DNA of 64,000 nucleotides, from contig NZ_CP012477.1 in the NCBI RefSeq assembly GCF_001281315.1, forward strand, positions 372,001 to 436,000. Reading direction: 5' to 3'. Positions 18,669-26,921 of this stretch are shown one piece after another. Under the pieces are notes generated by a model. That model ran no database searches, had not been told where the DNA came from, and saw only the letters and a list, made by a program, of their open reading frames with translations. Position numbers and translations under genes: made by a program. Within the stretch, counting starts at the first letter, position 1. Each line of letters begins with the position of its first letter. The DNA comes from Arthrobacter sp. ERGS1:01 (lineage in GTDB: Bacteria > Actinomycetota > Actinomycetes > Actinomycetales > Micrococcaceae).

Positions 18669-18708
18669 GATGCCCGCTTTTGCCGTAGTCACGGCAAAAG
18701 TGGGCATC
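18669..18708 (+). terminator. Hairpin terminator of the sugar importer operon
   Basis: Arms 18669-18686 and 18691-18708 pair over 18 bases with one G-U pair around a four-base loop, followed by ATTGTTTCGTTT. It separates the importer operon from promoter C. Confidence 0.8.
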
Positions 18709-18773
18709 ATTGTTTCGTTTGTAAGTCGGGAGATGCGGAAGGTCGCATGAACATTCGATGTGAAAATATGACA

Positions 18774-18810
18774 ACTTTTGATTGACCGCGATCAGAAGCT
18801 CCACTAGGTT
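18774..18810 (+). promoter_or_regulatory. Regulon promoter C (oxidoreductase-ThuA-propeller operon)
   Basis: It shares ACTTTTGATTGAC with promoter B: -35 TTGACC (18782-18787), 17-base spacer, -10 TAGGTT (18805-18810). About 29 of 39 positions match promoter B by hand count. TGACCGCGATCA is an inverted repeat with one mismatch over the -35. The predicted start near 18817 means the in-frame GTG at 18815 cannot be the translation start. Confidence 0.72.
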
Positions 18811-18880
18811 TTAAGTGCCGGTGGAAATCTTCCTCCGCCCGAAAATCCTCCCCGTTCACGACAAGATAAAGGTGTCCTCG

Positions 18881-19984
18881 TTGACCACTCCACTGATCCC
18901 TGCCCCGACAACCCTGAAAGTCGGCGTGGTGGGCGTCGGCTGGGCCGGCCAGCAACACATCAAGGCCTTTAGCAACGTCGACGGCGTCGAAGTGGTGGCC
19001 GTGGCCGGCATGGAGGCCGGGCTTTTGGCGCAGCTGCAAACCGAGTTCGGCATTCCGCACGGCTTTGCCCGGTGGGAGGAGCTGCTTGAACTGGAGGGCT
19101 TGGATGCCGTCAGCGTGGCGGTTCCCACCTTCCTGCACGCGCCCATCACGATTGCCGCCCTGGGACGCGGGCTGCATGTACTGAGCGAAAAGCCGCTGGC
19201 CCGCAACGGCGAGGAAGGCGCGGCCATGGTCGCCGCCGCCCGCGAGGCCGGCCGCGTACTGGATGTGGTCTTCAACCACCGCCGCCGCGGGGACGTCAAG
19301 AAGCTCAAGGCCATCATCGACGACGGCGAATTGGGCCGCCCCTACTACGCCAAGGCGTCCTGGCTGCGCCGGCGCGGCATCCCCACGCTGGGCAGCTGGT
19401 TCACCAATCCGGAGCTGGCCGGCGGCGGACCCCTTGCCGACATTGGCGTGCACGTCCTGGACTATGCGCTGCACCTTTTGGGTGAACCCAAGGTCGTCTC
19501 GGTCTCGGCGTCCACCTACTCCGAACTGGGCACCCAGGGCCGCGGCGGCGATGCCAACTACATTGCGGCCGCGTCCAACCACAAGTTTGAAGTGGAGGAC
19601 TTTGCCTCCGCCTTCATCCGGCTCGAAGGCGGCGTCACCCTGGTGGTGGAGGCCGGCTGGGCCAGCTACCGCGATCCCGCCGACCTCATGGACTTCCGGG
19701 TGTACGGGACCGAAGGCGGCGCAGAATTGCGGGCAGCGCATTCGCACCAGATTTCCGATTCGGGCCTGCGCGTCTTCACCGACAAGGGCCAGGCCAACGC
19801 CGACTACCTTGCCGAACCACTGGAGGACGGCAACCACCAGGCCGTGGTGGACGAATTCGTGGCGGCCGTGCGCGGCGGCGAGGACGTCTGGGGCCGCTAC
19901 GACGGCTCCGTGGCCCTGAGCCGGGCCCTGATCATTGACGCATGCTACAAATCCGCCCTCGAACAGCGCGAAGTGAGGCTCTGA
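18881..19984 (+). CDS. Gfo/Idh/MocA-family sugar oxidoreductase
   Basis: A 367-residue NAD(P)-dependent dehydrogenase and the third paralogue in the locus. The Rossmann motif VGVVGVGWAGQQHIKAF is at the N-terminus, SEKPLARNGEE lies near residue 100, and GGGPLADIGVHVLDYALH matches the usual catalytic Asp/His helix (about residue 180). I place the start at TTG 18881 because AAAGG lies eight bases upstream and the promoter excludes the longer frame; GTG 18872 is possible. It is first in an operon with ThuA and a propeller protein, and probably oxidises a sugar hydroxyl to a ketone. Confidence 0.88.
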   Translation: MTTPLIPAPTTLKVGVVGVGWAGQQHIKAFSNVDGVEVVAVAGMEAGLLAQLQTEFGIPHGFARWEELLELEGLDAVSVAVPTFLHAPITIAALGRGLHVLSEKPLARNGEEGAAMVAAAREAGRVLDVVFNHRRRGDVKKLKAIIDDGELGRPYYAKASWLRRRGIPTLGSWFTNPELAGGGPLADIGVHVLDYALHLLGEPKVVSVSASTYSELGTQGRGGDANYIAAASNHKFEVEDFASAFIRLEGGVTLVVEAGWASYRDPADLMDFRVYGTEGGAELRAAHSHQISDSGLRVFTDKGQANADYLAEPLEDGNHQAVVDEFVAAVRGGEDVWGRYDGSVALSRALIIDACYKSALEQREVRL

Positions 19985-19986
19985 CC

Positions 19987-20730
19987 ATGGCTGAAAAGCT
20001 GAACATCCTGGTGTGGAACGAAGGCGTCCATGAGCTCAGGAACGAACCGGCCACGATCGGTGACATGTACCCGAACGGCATGCACGGCGCCATCGCCGAG
20101 GCCTTGGGCGCCCACCACCCGGACGCCACCATCTCCACGGCCACGCTGGCCGATCCGGAGCACGGCCTGAGCGAGGAAACACTGGCCAACACCGACGTCC
20201 TGCTGTGGTGGGGGCACATCGCGCACGACGACGTCGCCGATGAAGTGGTGGAGCGGGTGCAGCGCCACGTCCTGGGCGGCATGGGCCTGGTGGCGCTCCA
20301 CTCGGCGCACTTCGCCAAGATCTTCACGAAGCTGCTGGGCACCACGTGCTCGTTGAAGTGGCGCAATGAGGGAGAACGCGAGCTGGTGTGGACGGTCAAG
20401 CCGTCGCACCCCATCGCGGCCGGCGTCGAAAGCCCCATCGTCATCCCCGAACAGGAGATGTACGGGGAGCTCTTCGACATTCCGGAACCCGACGACCTGA
20501 TCTTCATCAGCTCTTTTGCCGGGGGAGAGGTGTTCCGCTCCGGCGTGACGTTCTCGCGTGGGAAGGGCCGGATCTTCTACTTCAGCCCCGGCGACCAGGA
20601 GTACCCCGTGTACCACCACCCGCAGGTGCAGCGCGTGCTCGCCAACGGGGTGGGCTGGGTGGCCCAGCCCGGCCGGCACCGCGCCCAGCCCGTGGTGACG
20701 AACCCGGCCCGGGAATACTTCCCCAACTAG
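19987..20730 (+). CDS. ThuA-like (trehalose utilisation) domain protein
   Basis: A 247-residue ThuA-like protein with the class I glutamine-amidotransferase-like fold (ILVWNEGVHE, DVLLWWGHIAHDDV, GGMGLVALHSAHFAKIF, GKGRIFYFSPGDQEYP). Proteins of this family accompany sugar dehydrogenases in trehalose/maltitol-type catabolism in rhizobia and many 3-keto-sugar loci. The biochemical activity is poorly defined. It starts two bases after the upstream oxidoreductase gene, so co-transcription and probably a shared pathway are clear. ATG 19987 is chosen because the family begins there. Confidence 0.88.
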   Translation: MAEKLNILVWNEGVHELRNEPATIGDMYPNGMHGAIAEALGAHHPDATISTATLADPEHGLSEETLANTDVLLWWGHIAHDDVADEVVERVQRHVLGGMGLVALHSAHFAKIFTKLLGTTCSLKWRNEGERELVWTVKPSHPIAAGVESPIVIPEQEMYGELFDIPEPDDLIFISSFAGGEVFRSGVTFSRGKGRIFYFSPGDQEYPVYHHPQVQRVLANGVGWVAQPGRHRAQPVVTNPAREYFPN

Positions 20731-20745
20731 AAGAACGGCGGGCAC

Positions 20746-21672
20746 ATGGCACGGCAGTTGCGGGACGGCCAGCGGGCCGAACTTTGGGTGATAGATGTGG
20801 ACACAGCGGCGGCAACACTCCGGCTTAGCAGTGACACGCTGCTCTTCGAGGCGCCCAATTGGAGCCCGGACGGCGCTTCGTTGGTCCTCAACGGGGACGG
20901 CCGGCTGTTCCGCCTGGGCGTCGACGACGGCGATCTCGAGGAGATTGCCCTGGGTGGAGCCGGGGAGATCAACAATGACCACGTGATCAGCCCCGACGGG
21001 CGCACCGCCTACGTTTCCAGCGAGGACGGGCACATCCATGCCGTGCCCCTCGGCGGCTCGCTGGGCGACAGCTCCCAGGACGACGGCGGCGCCCGGCGCG
21101 TCACGAACGACCACGGCGGCGGATTCCGGCACTATCTGCACGGGGTCTCCCCGGACGGGCAGCTGCTGGCCTACATCGGGCTGTCCGTCGACGGTGCCGG
21201 GATGGTGCGGACCAACGTCCACACCATCCCGGCCGCCGGCGGTCCCGATGCCCAACTCACGGACGATTCTTTCCCCGACGACGGTGCCGAGTTTTCCCCC
21301 GACGGGCAGTGGATCTACTTCAACTCCGAACGCGGCTCCGCGGAACCGGGTCACGCACAGCTTTTTTGCCTGCCGGCCGGTGGCGGAACCCTCGAACAAC
21401 TGACCTTCGACGAGCGGGTGAACTGGTTCCCGCACCCCTCACCGGACGGAACCCGGATTGCCTACGTCAGCTTCCCGCCGGGCACGCTGGGGCACCCGGC
21501 GGACGTCGACGTCGTCGTGCGTGTGCTGGAGGCGGACGGGACCGTGCGGGATTTGGCCCACGTGTTTGGCGGCCAGGGCACCATGAACGTCCCCAGCTGG
21601 GACCCGACCGGGCGCCGGATTGCGATTGTCGCCTACCCTCTCCAAACGCTCCCGCCACTCGAAAGCTCGTGA
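20746..21672 (+). CDS. TolB/WD40-like beta-propeller protein
   Basis: A 308-residue protein made of repeated beta-propeller blades, each with an SPDG or DPTG turn (SPDGASLVLNGDG, SPDGRTAYVSSEDG, SPDGQLLAYIG, SPDGQWIYFNSERG, SPDGTRIAYVSF, DPTGRRIAIVAY). There is no signal peptide, so it appears cytoplasmic. Some relatives are oligogalacturonate- or sugar-binding propellers. Here it is the last gene of the ThuA operon, 15 bases downstream. The IS3 element sits 14 bases past its stop, so the reading frame is untouched. Confidence 0.8.
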   Translation: MARQLRDGQRAELWVIDVDTAAATLRLSSDTLLFEAPNWSPDGASLVLNGDGRLFRLGVDDGDLEEIALGGAGEINNDHVISPDGRTAYVSSEDGHIHAVPLGGSLGDSSQDDGGARRVTNDHGGGFRHYLHGVSPDGQLLAYIGLSVDGAGMVRTNVHTIPAAGGPDAQLTDDSFPDDGAEFSPDGQWIYFNSERGSAEPGHAQLFCLPAGGGTLEQLTFDERVNWFPHPSPDGTRIAYVSFPPGTLGHPADVDVVVRVLEADGTVRDLAHVFGGQGTMNVPSWDPTGRRIAIVAYPLQTLPPLESS

Positions 21673-21682
21673 CGGGCCCTCG

Positions 21683-21686
21683 CGCT
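21683..21686. repeat. CGCT target-site duplication, left copy
   Basis: The four bases CGCT directly before the left end of the IS recur at 23132-23135 directly after the right end, marking the insertion as recent enough to keep its duplication. Confidence 0.75.
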
Positions 21687-21693
21687 TGAACTG

Positions 21694-21746
21694 CTCCCCG
21701 AAAGTTGGACTGATTAATTCGGTTCCTTACTTTCGGGGAGTTTTTT
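21694..21746 (+). promoter_or_regulatory. IS-end hairpin: terminator plus SD-sequestering structure
   Basis: CTCCCCGAAAGT (21694-21705, inside the terminal repeat) pairs perfectly with ACTTTCGGGGAG (21729-21740), which is followed by TTTTTT and then the orfA ATG at 21747. The right arm contains GGGGAG, the only SD for orfA. Transcripts entering from outside should fold this stem and either terminate or hide the SD. Confidence 0.72.
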
Positions 21747-22238
21747 ATGGATTCGCGGAGTTCGTTGAGTGCTCGGCAGCGGGTTGCTGCCATAGGGTTG
21801 TTCGAGGAAGGCTTCGGCTATGGTGCGGTTTCTTCTCGGCTGCAGGTCAGCAGGGATGCCTGTAAGCGCTTGGAGCAACGTTTCAAGATTTGGGGTAGGG
21901 CCGCTTTGGATAGACGACCGGCTGTGCCAGCGTATTCATTTGAGTTCAAGATCAAGGTGGTTCGTCAGTTCCTCGCTGCTGAAGCAACATCGACGGAACT
22001 GGCCCAGTTGTATCACTTGAGTTCGCCGAAACTCGTTCAAAGCTGGGTTCGGCGGTATCGCCAGGACGGTGAGGACGCTCTCAAGCCCCGGCCGAGGGGC
22101 CGCCCACACACCGCCGTGGACCAATTGCCTACCGAGGTTAGCGAGCTTGAGAAGCTGCGCCTTGAGAACCAGCGGTTGCAGGCCGAGAATGCCTACCTAA
22201 AAAAAGTACGGGCCCTGAGGAACCAACCACCGCGTTGA
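21747..22238 (+). CDS. IS3-family transposase OrfA
   Basis: A 163-residue DNA-binding protein with two helix-turn-helix units (about 10-45 and 65-110: STELAQLYHLSSPKLVQSWV) and a C-terminal leucine-zipper-like stretch (LEKLRLENQRLQAENAYL) used for multimerisation. The double HTH is typical of the IS150 group. A run of seven A (22199-22205) near its end allows -1 slippage into orfB. The SD GGGGAG lies six bases before the ATG but within the hairpin described above. Confidence 0.92.
   Translation: MDSRSSLSARQRVAAIGLFEEGFGYGAVSSRLQVSRDACKRLEQRFKIWGRAALDRRPAVPAYSFEFKIKVVRQFLAAEATSTELAQLYHLSSPKLVQSWVRRYRQDGEDALKPRPRGRPHTAVDQLPTEVSELEKLRLENQRLQAENAYLKKVRALRNQPPR
22199..22205 (+). other. Programmed -1 frameshift site (A7)
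   Basis: Seven consecutive A after AGAATGCCTACCT. In the orfA frame the codons read AAA AAA; a -1 slip continues AAA AAA AGT straight into the orfB frame with no stop, making the OrfAB transposase. IS3 elements use A-rich slippery sites of this form. Confidence 0.8.
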
Positions 22239-23092
22239 AGGTTAGCGCCGTGATCGCCCTCAGGGCCTCTCACCCCTTGCCCCTGCTCCTGGCCGCGGCC
22301 GGGCTGCCCCGCTCTACGTTCTTCCACCGCCAGGCCGCGCTCACGGCCCCTGACCGGCACGCAGAACTCCGTGCCCGGATCCACGAGGTCTTCACCGAGG
22401 CCAAGGGCCGCTACGGGCACCGACGCATCCATGCGTTCCTGCGCCGCCAGGGATGGCAGGTGGCGAAGAAGACCGTGTTAAAGCTGATGCGCGCCGAGAA
22501 TCTGGTCTGCAAGGTCCGCAGCAGTCGCCGCAGGTATTCCTCCTACAAGGGCCAGGTCGGCAAGATCGCTGAAAACCTACTCAAGCGCCAGTTCGTCACC
22601 GCGGCACCGAACCTGACGTGGGTGACCGATGTGACCGAGTTCAAGGTCGCGGACCGCAAGGTCTACCTCTCCCCGGTCATGGACCTGTTCGACCGCTCCG
22701 TGGTCTCCTTCGCGGTCTCCGAGTCGCCCAACACGGCCTTCACCAACCGATCGCTCAGCGAGGCGATCAGCACTCTGGGACCGGGTGAGGCACCAATGGT
22801 GCACTCGGACCAAGGATTCCAGTACCAACACGCCAGCTGGCAGAAGCTGCTCAGCAACGCCGGCATGACCCAATCGATGTCCCGCAAGGGCAATTGCCTG
22901 GATAACTCAGTGATGGAGAACTTCTTCGGACACTTAAAAGAAGAGATGTTCCACCACCAAGAACACACCAGCCCCGAAAGCTTCATCACTGAACTCGAGG
23001 ACTACATCCGCTGGTACAACAAAGACCGCATCTCGTTAACACTCGAGTGCCTGAGCCCGATGGAATACCGGGCCCAGGCACTCGCTACCTAG
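22235..23092 (+). CDS. IS3-family transposase OrfB (catalytic DDE domain)
   Basis: A 285-residue integrase-like domain in the -1 frame relative to orfA, overlapping it by four bases. The HTH_21 region (GRYGHRRIHAFLRRQG, 58-73) precedes the rve core. The catalytic triad is visible: Asp132 (WVTDVTEF), Asp192 (VHSDQGFQY) and Glu228 (NSVMENFFG), with 35 residues between the last two, the classic D(35)E spacing. The TTG at 22235 has no SD, so the main product is expected to be the frameshifted OrfAB fusion. No disabling mutation is seen; the element looks active. Confidence 0.93.
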   Translation: MKVSAVIALRASHPLPLLLAAAGLPRSTFFHRQAALTAPDRHAELRARIHEVFTEAKGRYGHRRIHAFLRRQGWQVAKKTVLKLMRAENLVCKVRSSRRRYSSYKGQVGKIAENLLKRQFVTAAPNLTWVTDVTEFKVADRKVYLSPVMDLFDRSVVSFAVSESPNTAFTNRSLSEAISTLGPGEAPMVHSDQGFQYQHASWQKLLSNAGMTQSMSRKGNCLDNSVMENFFGHLKEEMFHHQEHTSPESFITELEDYIRWYNKDRISLTLECLSPMEYRAQALAT

Positions 23093-23144
23093 ACTCTTAT
23101 TTACCAAGTCCAACATTCGGGGACCAGTTCACGCTGGTGGGTCC

Positions 23145-24239
23145 CTAGGGTATGGCTCCGAGGGTGATGGTGGTGGAGGCGCCGACACCGTCGCGGACGT
23201 AGCTAACCGTCACCTTGTCCCCGGCTTTGCGGGCCAGGGTGATTGTGGCGAGCACTCCAGTGTCTGCCGCCGGCGCTCCGTCGAGATGTGTGATGACGTC
23301 GCCTGCGCGCAGCCCGGCCGCTGCCGCGGGACCGCCCGGAGCCACCGATTGCAGGTACAGCCCGTTCTCGACACCGAACCGGGCGGCCGCGCTGGGCGGC
23401 AGCGGGGCGGCGGCTAGCCCAAAGTACGGGTAGGCGACCTTGCCGGTGTCGATGAGCTGGCCGGCGATGCGGGCCGCCAGGTTAATGGGCACCGCAAAGC
23501 CGATGCCAACGCTGCCGCCGCCGGCCGCGCCACCGTCAGTTGGCACGGTGGCTATGGCGGTGTTGATGCCCACCAGTTTGCCCGCGCAGTTGACCAGGGC
23601 GCCGCCGGAATTGCCGGGGTTGATGGAGGCATCGGTTTGGATGGCGCCGACCAGCGTGGCTGTTGCGCCGTTGTCGCTGGGAACGGGAACATTACGGCCC
23701 AGGGCGCTGACAATGCCACCGGTGACGGTGCTGGAAAGGCCCAATGGAGCGCCGAGCGCCACCACGGGCTGGCCCACCAAAACGGCGGTGGAATCGCCCA
23801 GGGCGATACTGGGCAGCGGCTTGGGGGCGGTCACCTTCAGGACGGCAAGATCGGACTTCGGGTCGCGCCCCACCAGCTGGGCGGTGGCGCTGTGGCCGTC
23901 ACTGAACACCACGTCGATCTGCCCGCCGTTGGCCGCGGCCGAGATGACGTGGTTGTTCGTCAGGATATGCCCGTCCGGGCGCAGGATGACCCCGCTGCCA
24001 ACCCCGCTCGCCGGCCCGTTTTGGATGGACACGGTCACGATCGTGGGTAACACGGTGGCGGCGACCTGAACGGCGTCGCACGTCCCCGACGCCGCTGCCG
24101 CGGGAGCGTTCGAGCGGGTCAGCTGCCCTCCGGCCACCCCTCCCGCCGCCCCGGCCACGAGGGCCAGCGCTGCAGCGCCCGAGACGAGCGATGCCGTCCG
24201 GTGCCGCTTGAACCATGGGGCTGGCTGGGGGGTGACCAT
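23145..24239 (-). CDS. HtrA/DegP-like S1C serine protease with PDZ domain
   Basis: A 364-residue membrane-anchored or exported protease. It has an N-terminal hydrophobic segment (about 17-40), a trypsin-like domain with catalytic His97 (TNNHV), Asp130 (SDLAVL) and Ser211 (GNSGG), and a C-terminal PDZ domain (about 275-360: GLYLQSVAPGGPAAAAGLRAGDVI). The role inferred is quality control of extracytoplasmic proteins. It is convergent with the sugar operon; the IS element lies 13 bases beyond its stop. Confidence 0.92.
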   Translation of the reverse strand: MVTPQPAPWFKRHRTASLVSGAAALALVAGAAGGVAGGQLTRSNAPAAAASGTCDAVQVAATVLPTIVTVSIQNGPASGVGSGVILRPDGHILTNNHVISAAANGGQIDVVFSDGHSATAQLVGRDPKSDLAVLKVTAPKPLPSIALGDSTAVLVGQPVVALGAPLGLSSTVTGGIVSALGRNVPVPSDNGATATLVGAIQTDASINPGNSGGALVNCAGKLVGINTAIATVPTDGGAAGGGSVGIGFAVPINLAARIAGQLIDTGKVAYPYFGLAAAPLPPSAAARFGVENGLYLQSVAPGGPAAAAGLRAGDVITHLDGAPAADTGVLATITLARKAGDKVTVSYVRDGVGASTTITLGAIP

Positions 24240-24319
24240 GGGCAGGCTCCGATCAGAAAAGCCGCGGATAGTGGCTATTCCACCATGCTACGACACTCGC
24301 CGCCAGTGCCCGGAGGCGG

Positions 24320-25024
24320 CTAGATGGCGCAGCCGTCGGGGCCGCACACCTCGGCGTCGGAGCCGCCCGTGCTGACCATGGTCAGCGGGTTGGCTTCCTT
24401 CCACGCCTCCTCGAGGGCCTGCGTGAACAGTTCGGCCGGCTGGGCGCCGGAGATGCCGTACTTGCGGTCGATGACGAAGAACGGTACGCCGCTCACGCCC
24501 AACGCGCGGGCCTCGGCGAAGTCGTTGCGGACGTCGTCGGCGTACTTGTCGGTGTCGAGGGCCTCGTTGATTTCAGCGGCATCCAGGCCGGCCGTTGCGC
24601 CAACGCGCACCAGGAACTCGCGGCTGCCAATGTCCTCGCCGTGCTCAAAGTGGGCGGACAGCAGGGCTTCCTTGATGACGTCGCCCTTCCCGTGGGCGGC
24701 GGCCAGGTGCAGCAGCTGGTGGGCGTTGAAGCTGTTGGCGACCACGACGTCGTCGAACTTGTAGTCCAGGCCCTCGCCCTTGGCCTGCTCGGTGACGTGG
24801 GTGAACATGCCGGCGACCTGCGCCGGGTCCATGCCCTTGCGCTCGCTGAGGTAGCTCAGCTCGGTGCCGTCGTAGTGCTCGGGGATGGTGGGGTCCAGCT
24901 GGTAGCTGCGCCACTGCACGTCCACGGAGTCCTTGTGCGGGAACGCGTTCAGGGCGGTTTCAAAACGGCGCTTGCCAATGTAGCACCAGGGGCAGGCCAC
25001 ATCGGACCAGATCTCAATCTTCAT
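24320..25024 (-). CDS. FrnE-type DsbA-family oxidoreductase
   Basis: A 234-residue thioredoxin-fold protein with the active site CPWC (residues 11-14) and the helical insertion of the FrnE group (GLDYKFDDVVVANSFNAHQLLH). GVSGVPFFVID carries the cis-proline near the C-terminal half. The C-terminus has a second cysteine pair, CGPDGC (227-232), a CX4C motif like that reported for Deinococcus FrnE. It has no signal peptide and is therefore cytoplasmic. ATG 25024 is chosen because the fold begins there; ATG 25045 would add seven residues. Neither start has a strong SD. Confidence 0.88.
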   Translation of the reverse strand: MKIEIWSDVACPWCYIGKRRFETALNAFPHKDSVDVQWRSYQLDPTIPEHYDGTELSYLSERKGMDPAQVAGMFTHVTEQAKGEGLDYKFDDVVVANSFNAHQLLHLAAAHGKGDVIKEALLSAHFEHGEDIGSREFLVRVGATAGLDAAEINEALDTDKYADDVRNDFAEARALGVSGVPFFVIDRKYGISGAQPAELFTQALEEAWKEANPLTMVSTGGSDAEVCGPDGCAI

Positions 25025-25180
25025 ACTGGCGGCAACGGATGCCATTCGCGGATTATTCCGTGGTGTGCGGGAGGTCTCGCTCCCCAGCCGCTCCCACTGC
25101 TCGCAAGCTCGCAGCGGGTCCCTCGCGGCCGTGGCCCCAGGCTCGACCACCAGTGATCGAGCTTGTCGAGATTGAACTAA

Positions 25181-25242
25181 GGCTGGTCCACCGGGACCCG
25201 GATCTCGGGCCTGCAGTGGCGTCGCGTCCGGTGGAACCAGCC
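25181..25242 (-). terminator. Hairpin terminator after aceB
   Basis: Arms 25181-25196 and 25227-25242 pair over about 15 bases with one bulge on each side, enclosing a smaller CCCGG/CCGGG-type hairpin. It starts five bases past the aceB stop. A copy of the TGAGCCTGTCGA-like repeat (25155-25171) lies just beyond. Confidence 0.6.
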
Positions 25243-25246
25243 AAAC

Positions 25247-26896
25247 TTAGGCGGCGGCCAGTTCGCGCGCCCTGCCGGTGGCCCGTTCGGGCGTCTCGTG
25301 CAGGTAGTTCGTGTAGGCCGTGAGCGTCAGGAAAGGCGGGAATTCCTCGCCGAGGGCCACCGTCTCGAAGATCTCCAGGGCGTCGTCGAACCTGTCGCCA
25401 TCGAAGCGGGGCAGCCTGCCGAACTCCTCCGCCAGCATTTCGGTGACCCAGTCGAAGGTGATGAGTTCGCCTTGGTCGGTGATGGCCTGGCTGTGGATCC
25501 ACTGCCAGATCTGCGAGCGGGAGATTTCCGCGGTGGCGGCGTCCTCCATGAGGTTGTTCAGGGCGACGGCGCCGTGGCCGCGCAGCCAGGACTCGATGTA
25601 CTGGATGCCCACCCAGATGTTGTCGCGGATGCCCGCTTCGGTGATCCGGCCTTCCGTGCCGGCAATGTTCAGCAGGGCCCTGTCGTCGGGTTCGACGTCC
25701 TCGCGCAGCCGGTTGAGCTGGTTCGGGTTCCAGCCCAGGACGGCGTCGAAGACCTCCATGGCGACGGGGACCAGGTCCGGGTGCGCCACCCAGGAGCCGT
25801 CAAAGCCGTCGTCGGCCTCCCGGGTTTTGTCCGCCCGGACCTTGGCCATCGCGTTGGCATTGGCCTCCGGATCCCGGCGGTTGGGCACGAACGCGGCCAT
25901 GCCGCCAATGGCCATGGCGCCGCGGCGGTGGCAGGCGCGCACCAGCTGTTCGGTGTAGGCGCGCATGAACGGTGCCGTCATGGTGATCTGGTTGCGGTCC
26001 GGGAGCACAAAGCGCGGGCCCCGGGTGCGGAAGTTCTTGATTACGGAGAACAGGTAGTCCCAGCGGCCGGCGTTCAGGCCCGCGGCATGGTCGCGCAGTT
26101 CGTAGAGGATCTCCTCCATTTCAAAGGCGGCCGTGATGGTTTCGATCAGGACTGTGGCACGGATGGTGCCCTGCGGGATGCCGAGCAGGTCCTGGGCTTG
26201 GATGAAAATGTCGTTCCAGAGGCGGGCCTCGAGGTGGTTTTCGATCTTCGGCAGGTAGAAGTAGGGTCCCTTGCCCTGGGCGATCAGCCGGCGGGCGTTG
26301 TGGAAGAAGAACAGGCCGAAGTCGACCACTCCGCCGGCCATCGGCTTGCCGTTGATGAGCAGGTGCTTTTCCGGCAGGTGCCAGCCGCGCGGGCGGACCA
26401 CGATGGTGGGCAGATCCTCCGCGGGAGCCAGGCGGTATTCCTTGCCTTCGGCGCTCGTGAAGTCGATGCGGCGTTCCAGGGCGTCGATGAGGTTCAGCTG
26501 CCCGCGGATCACATTGCCCCAGGTGGGTGTGGAGGCGTCTTCCATGTCGGCCAGCCAGACCTTGGCGCCGGAGTTCAGTGCGTTGATGGTCATCTTCGCA
26601 TCGACCGGGCCGGTGATTTCCACGCGGCGGTCCTCCAGCCCGGGCGCCGGCGGGGCCACCCGCCAGTTGGGGTCCTCCCGGATGGGGGAGGTGTGGCTGA
26701 GGAAGCGGGGGTCGCTGCCGCTGAGGATCTGGCGGCGGCGCGTGTGGCGGGCGGCCAGCAGGTCATGGCGGCGCGCCGTCGTCGTGCGGTTCAGGGCTGC
26801 GATGAAATCCAGGGCCTCGGGGGTGAGGATTTCCTCCTGGCGGGGGATGGGCTGCGCGTTCAAGGTGATGCCGTTGATGCTGATGGGTGAGTTCAT
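25247..26896 (-). CDS. aceB: Malate synthase A
   Basis: A 549-residue enzyme that condenses glyoxylate with acetyl-CoA to malate, the second step of the glyoxylate shunt. Typical A-type motifs are [21 protein letters not shown] (metal-binding acidic residues), [16 protein letters not shown] and [11 protein letters not shown], with the C-terminal domain IWQWIHSQA. The length fits malate synthase A (about 530-550). The start is ATG 26896 with CTGGAGCG upstream. The frame is open 30 codons further, but that part runs through a hairpin and is not coding. It is downstream of aceA in the same direction, so the shunt genes are clustered. Confidence 0.95.
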   Translation of the reverse strand: MNSPISINGITLNAQPIPRQEEILTPEALDFIAALNRTTTARRHDLLAARHTRRRQILSGSDPRFLSHTSPIREDPNWRVAPPAPGLEDRRVEITGPVDAKMTINALNSGAKVWLADMEDASTPTWGNVIRGQLNLIDALERRIDFTSAEGKEYRLAPAEDLPTIVVRPRGWHLPEKHLLINGKPMAGGVVDFGLFFFHNARRLIAQGKGPYFYLPKIENHLEARLWNDIFIQAQDLLGIPQGTIRATVLIETITAAFEMEEILYELRDHAAGLNAGRWDYLFSVIKNFRTRGPRFVLPDRNQITMTAPFMRAYTEQLVRACHRRGAMAIGGMAAFVPNRRDPEANANAMAKVRADKTREADDGFDGSWVAHPDLVPVAMEVFDAVLGWNPNQLNRLREDVEPDDRALLNIAGTEGRITEAGIRDNIWVGIQYIESWLRGHGAVALNNLMEDAATAEISRSQIWQWIHSQAITDQGELITFDWVTEMLAEEFGRLPRFDGDRFDDALEIFETVALGEEFPPFLTLTAYTNYLHETPERATGRARELAAA

Positions 26897-26921
26897 GGGA
26901 ATCGCTCCAGGTCTGGGCGGC

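Larger units (their letters stand above)
21687..23131 (+). mobile_element. Complete IS3-family (IS150-group-like) insertion sequence
   Basis: A 1445-base element beginning TG and ending CA, with 24-base terminal inverted repeats (21687-21710 and 23108-23131; two mismatches) and a CGCT target duplication. It carries two overlapping transposase frames joined by a -1 frameshift window. It is inserted between two convergent genes (propeller and HtrA) without breaking either. Its GC content looks lower than its neighbours, in line with horizontal origin. Confidence 0.93.

Noticed and set aside
18815..18880. Longer N-terminus for the third Gfo/Idh/MocA enzyme
   Set aside because: GTG 18815 lies at or before the predicted transcript start of promoter C and the added residues are unlike the family.
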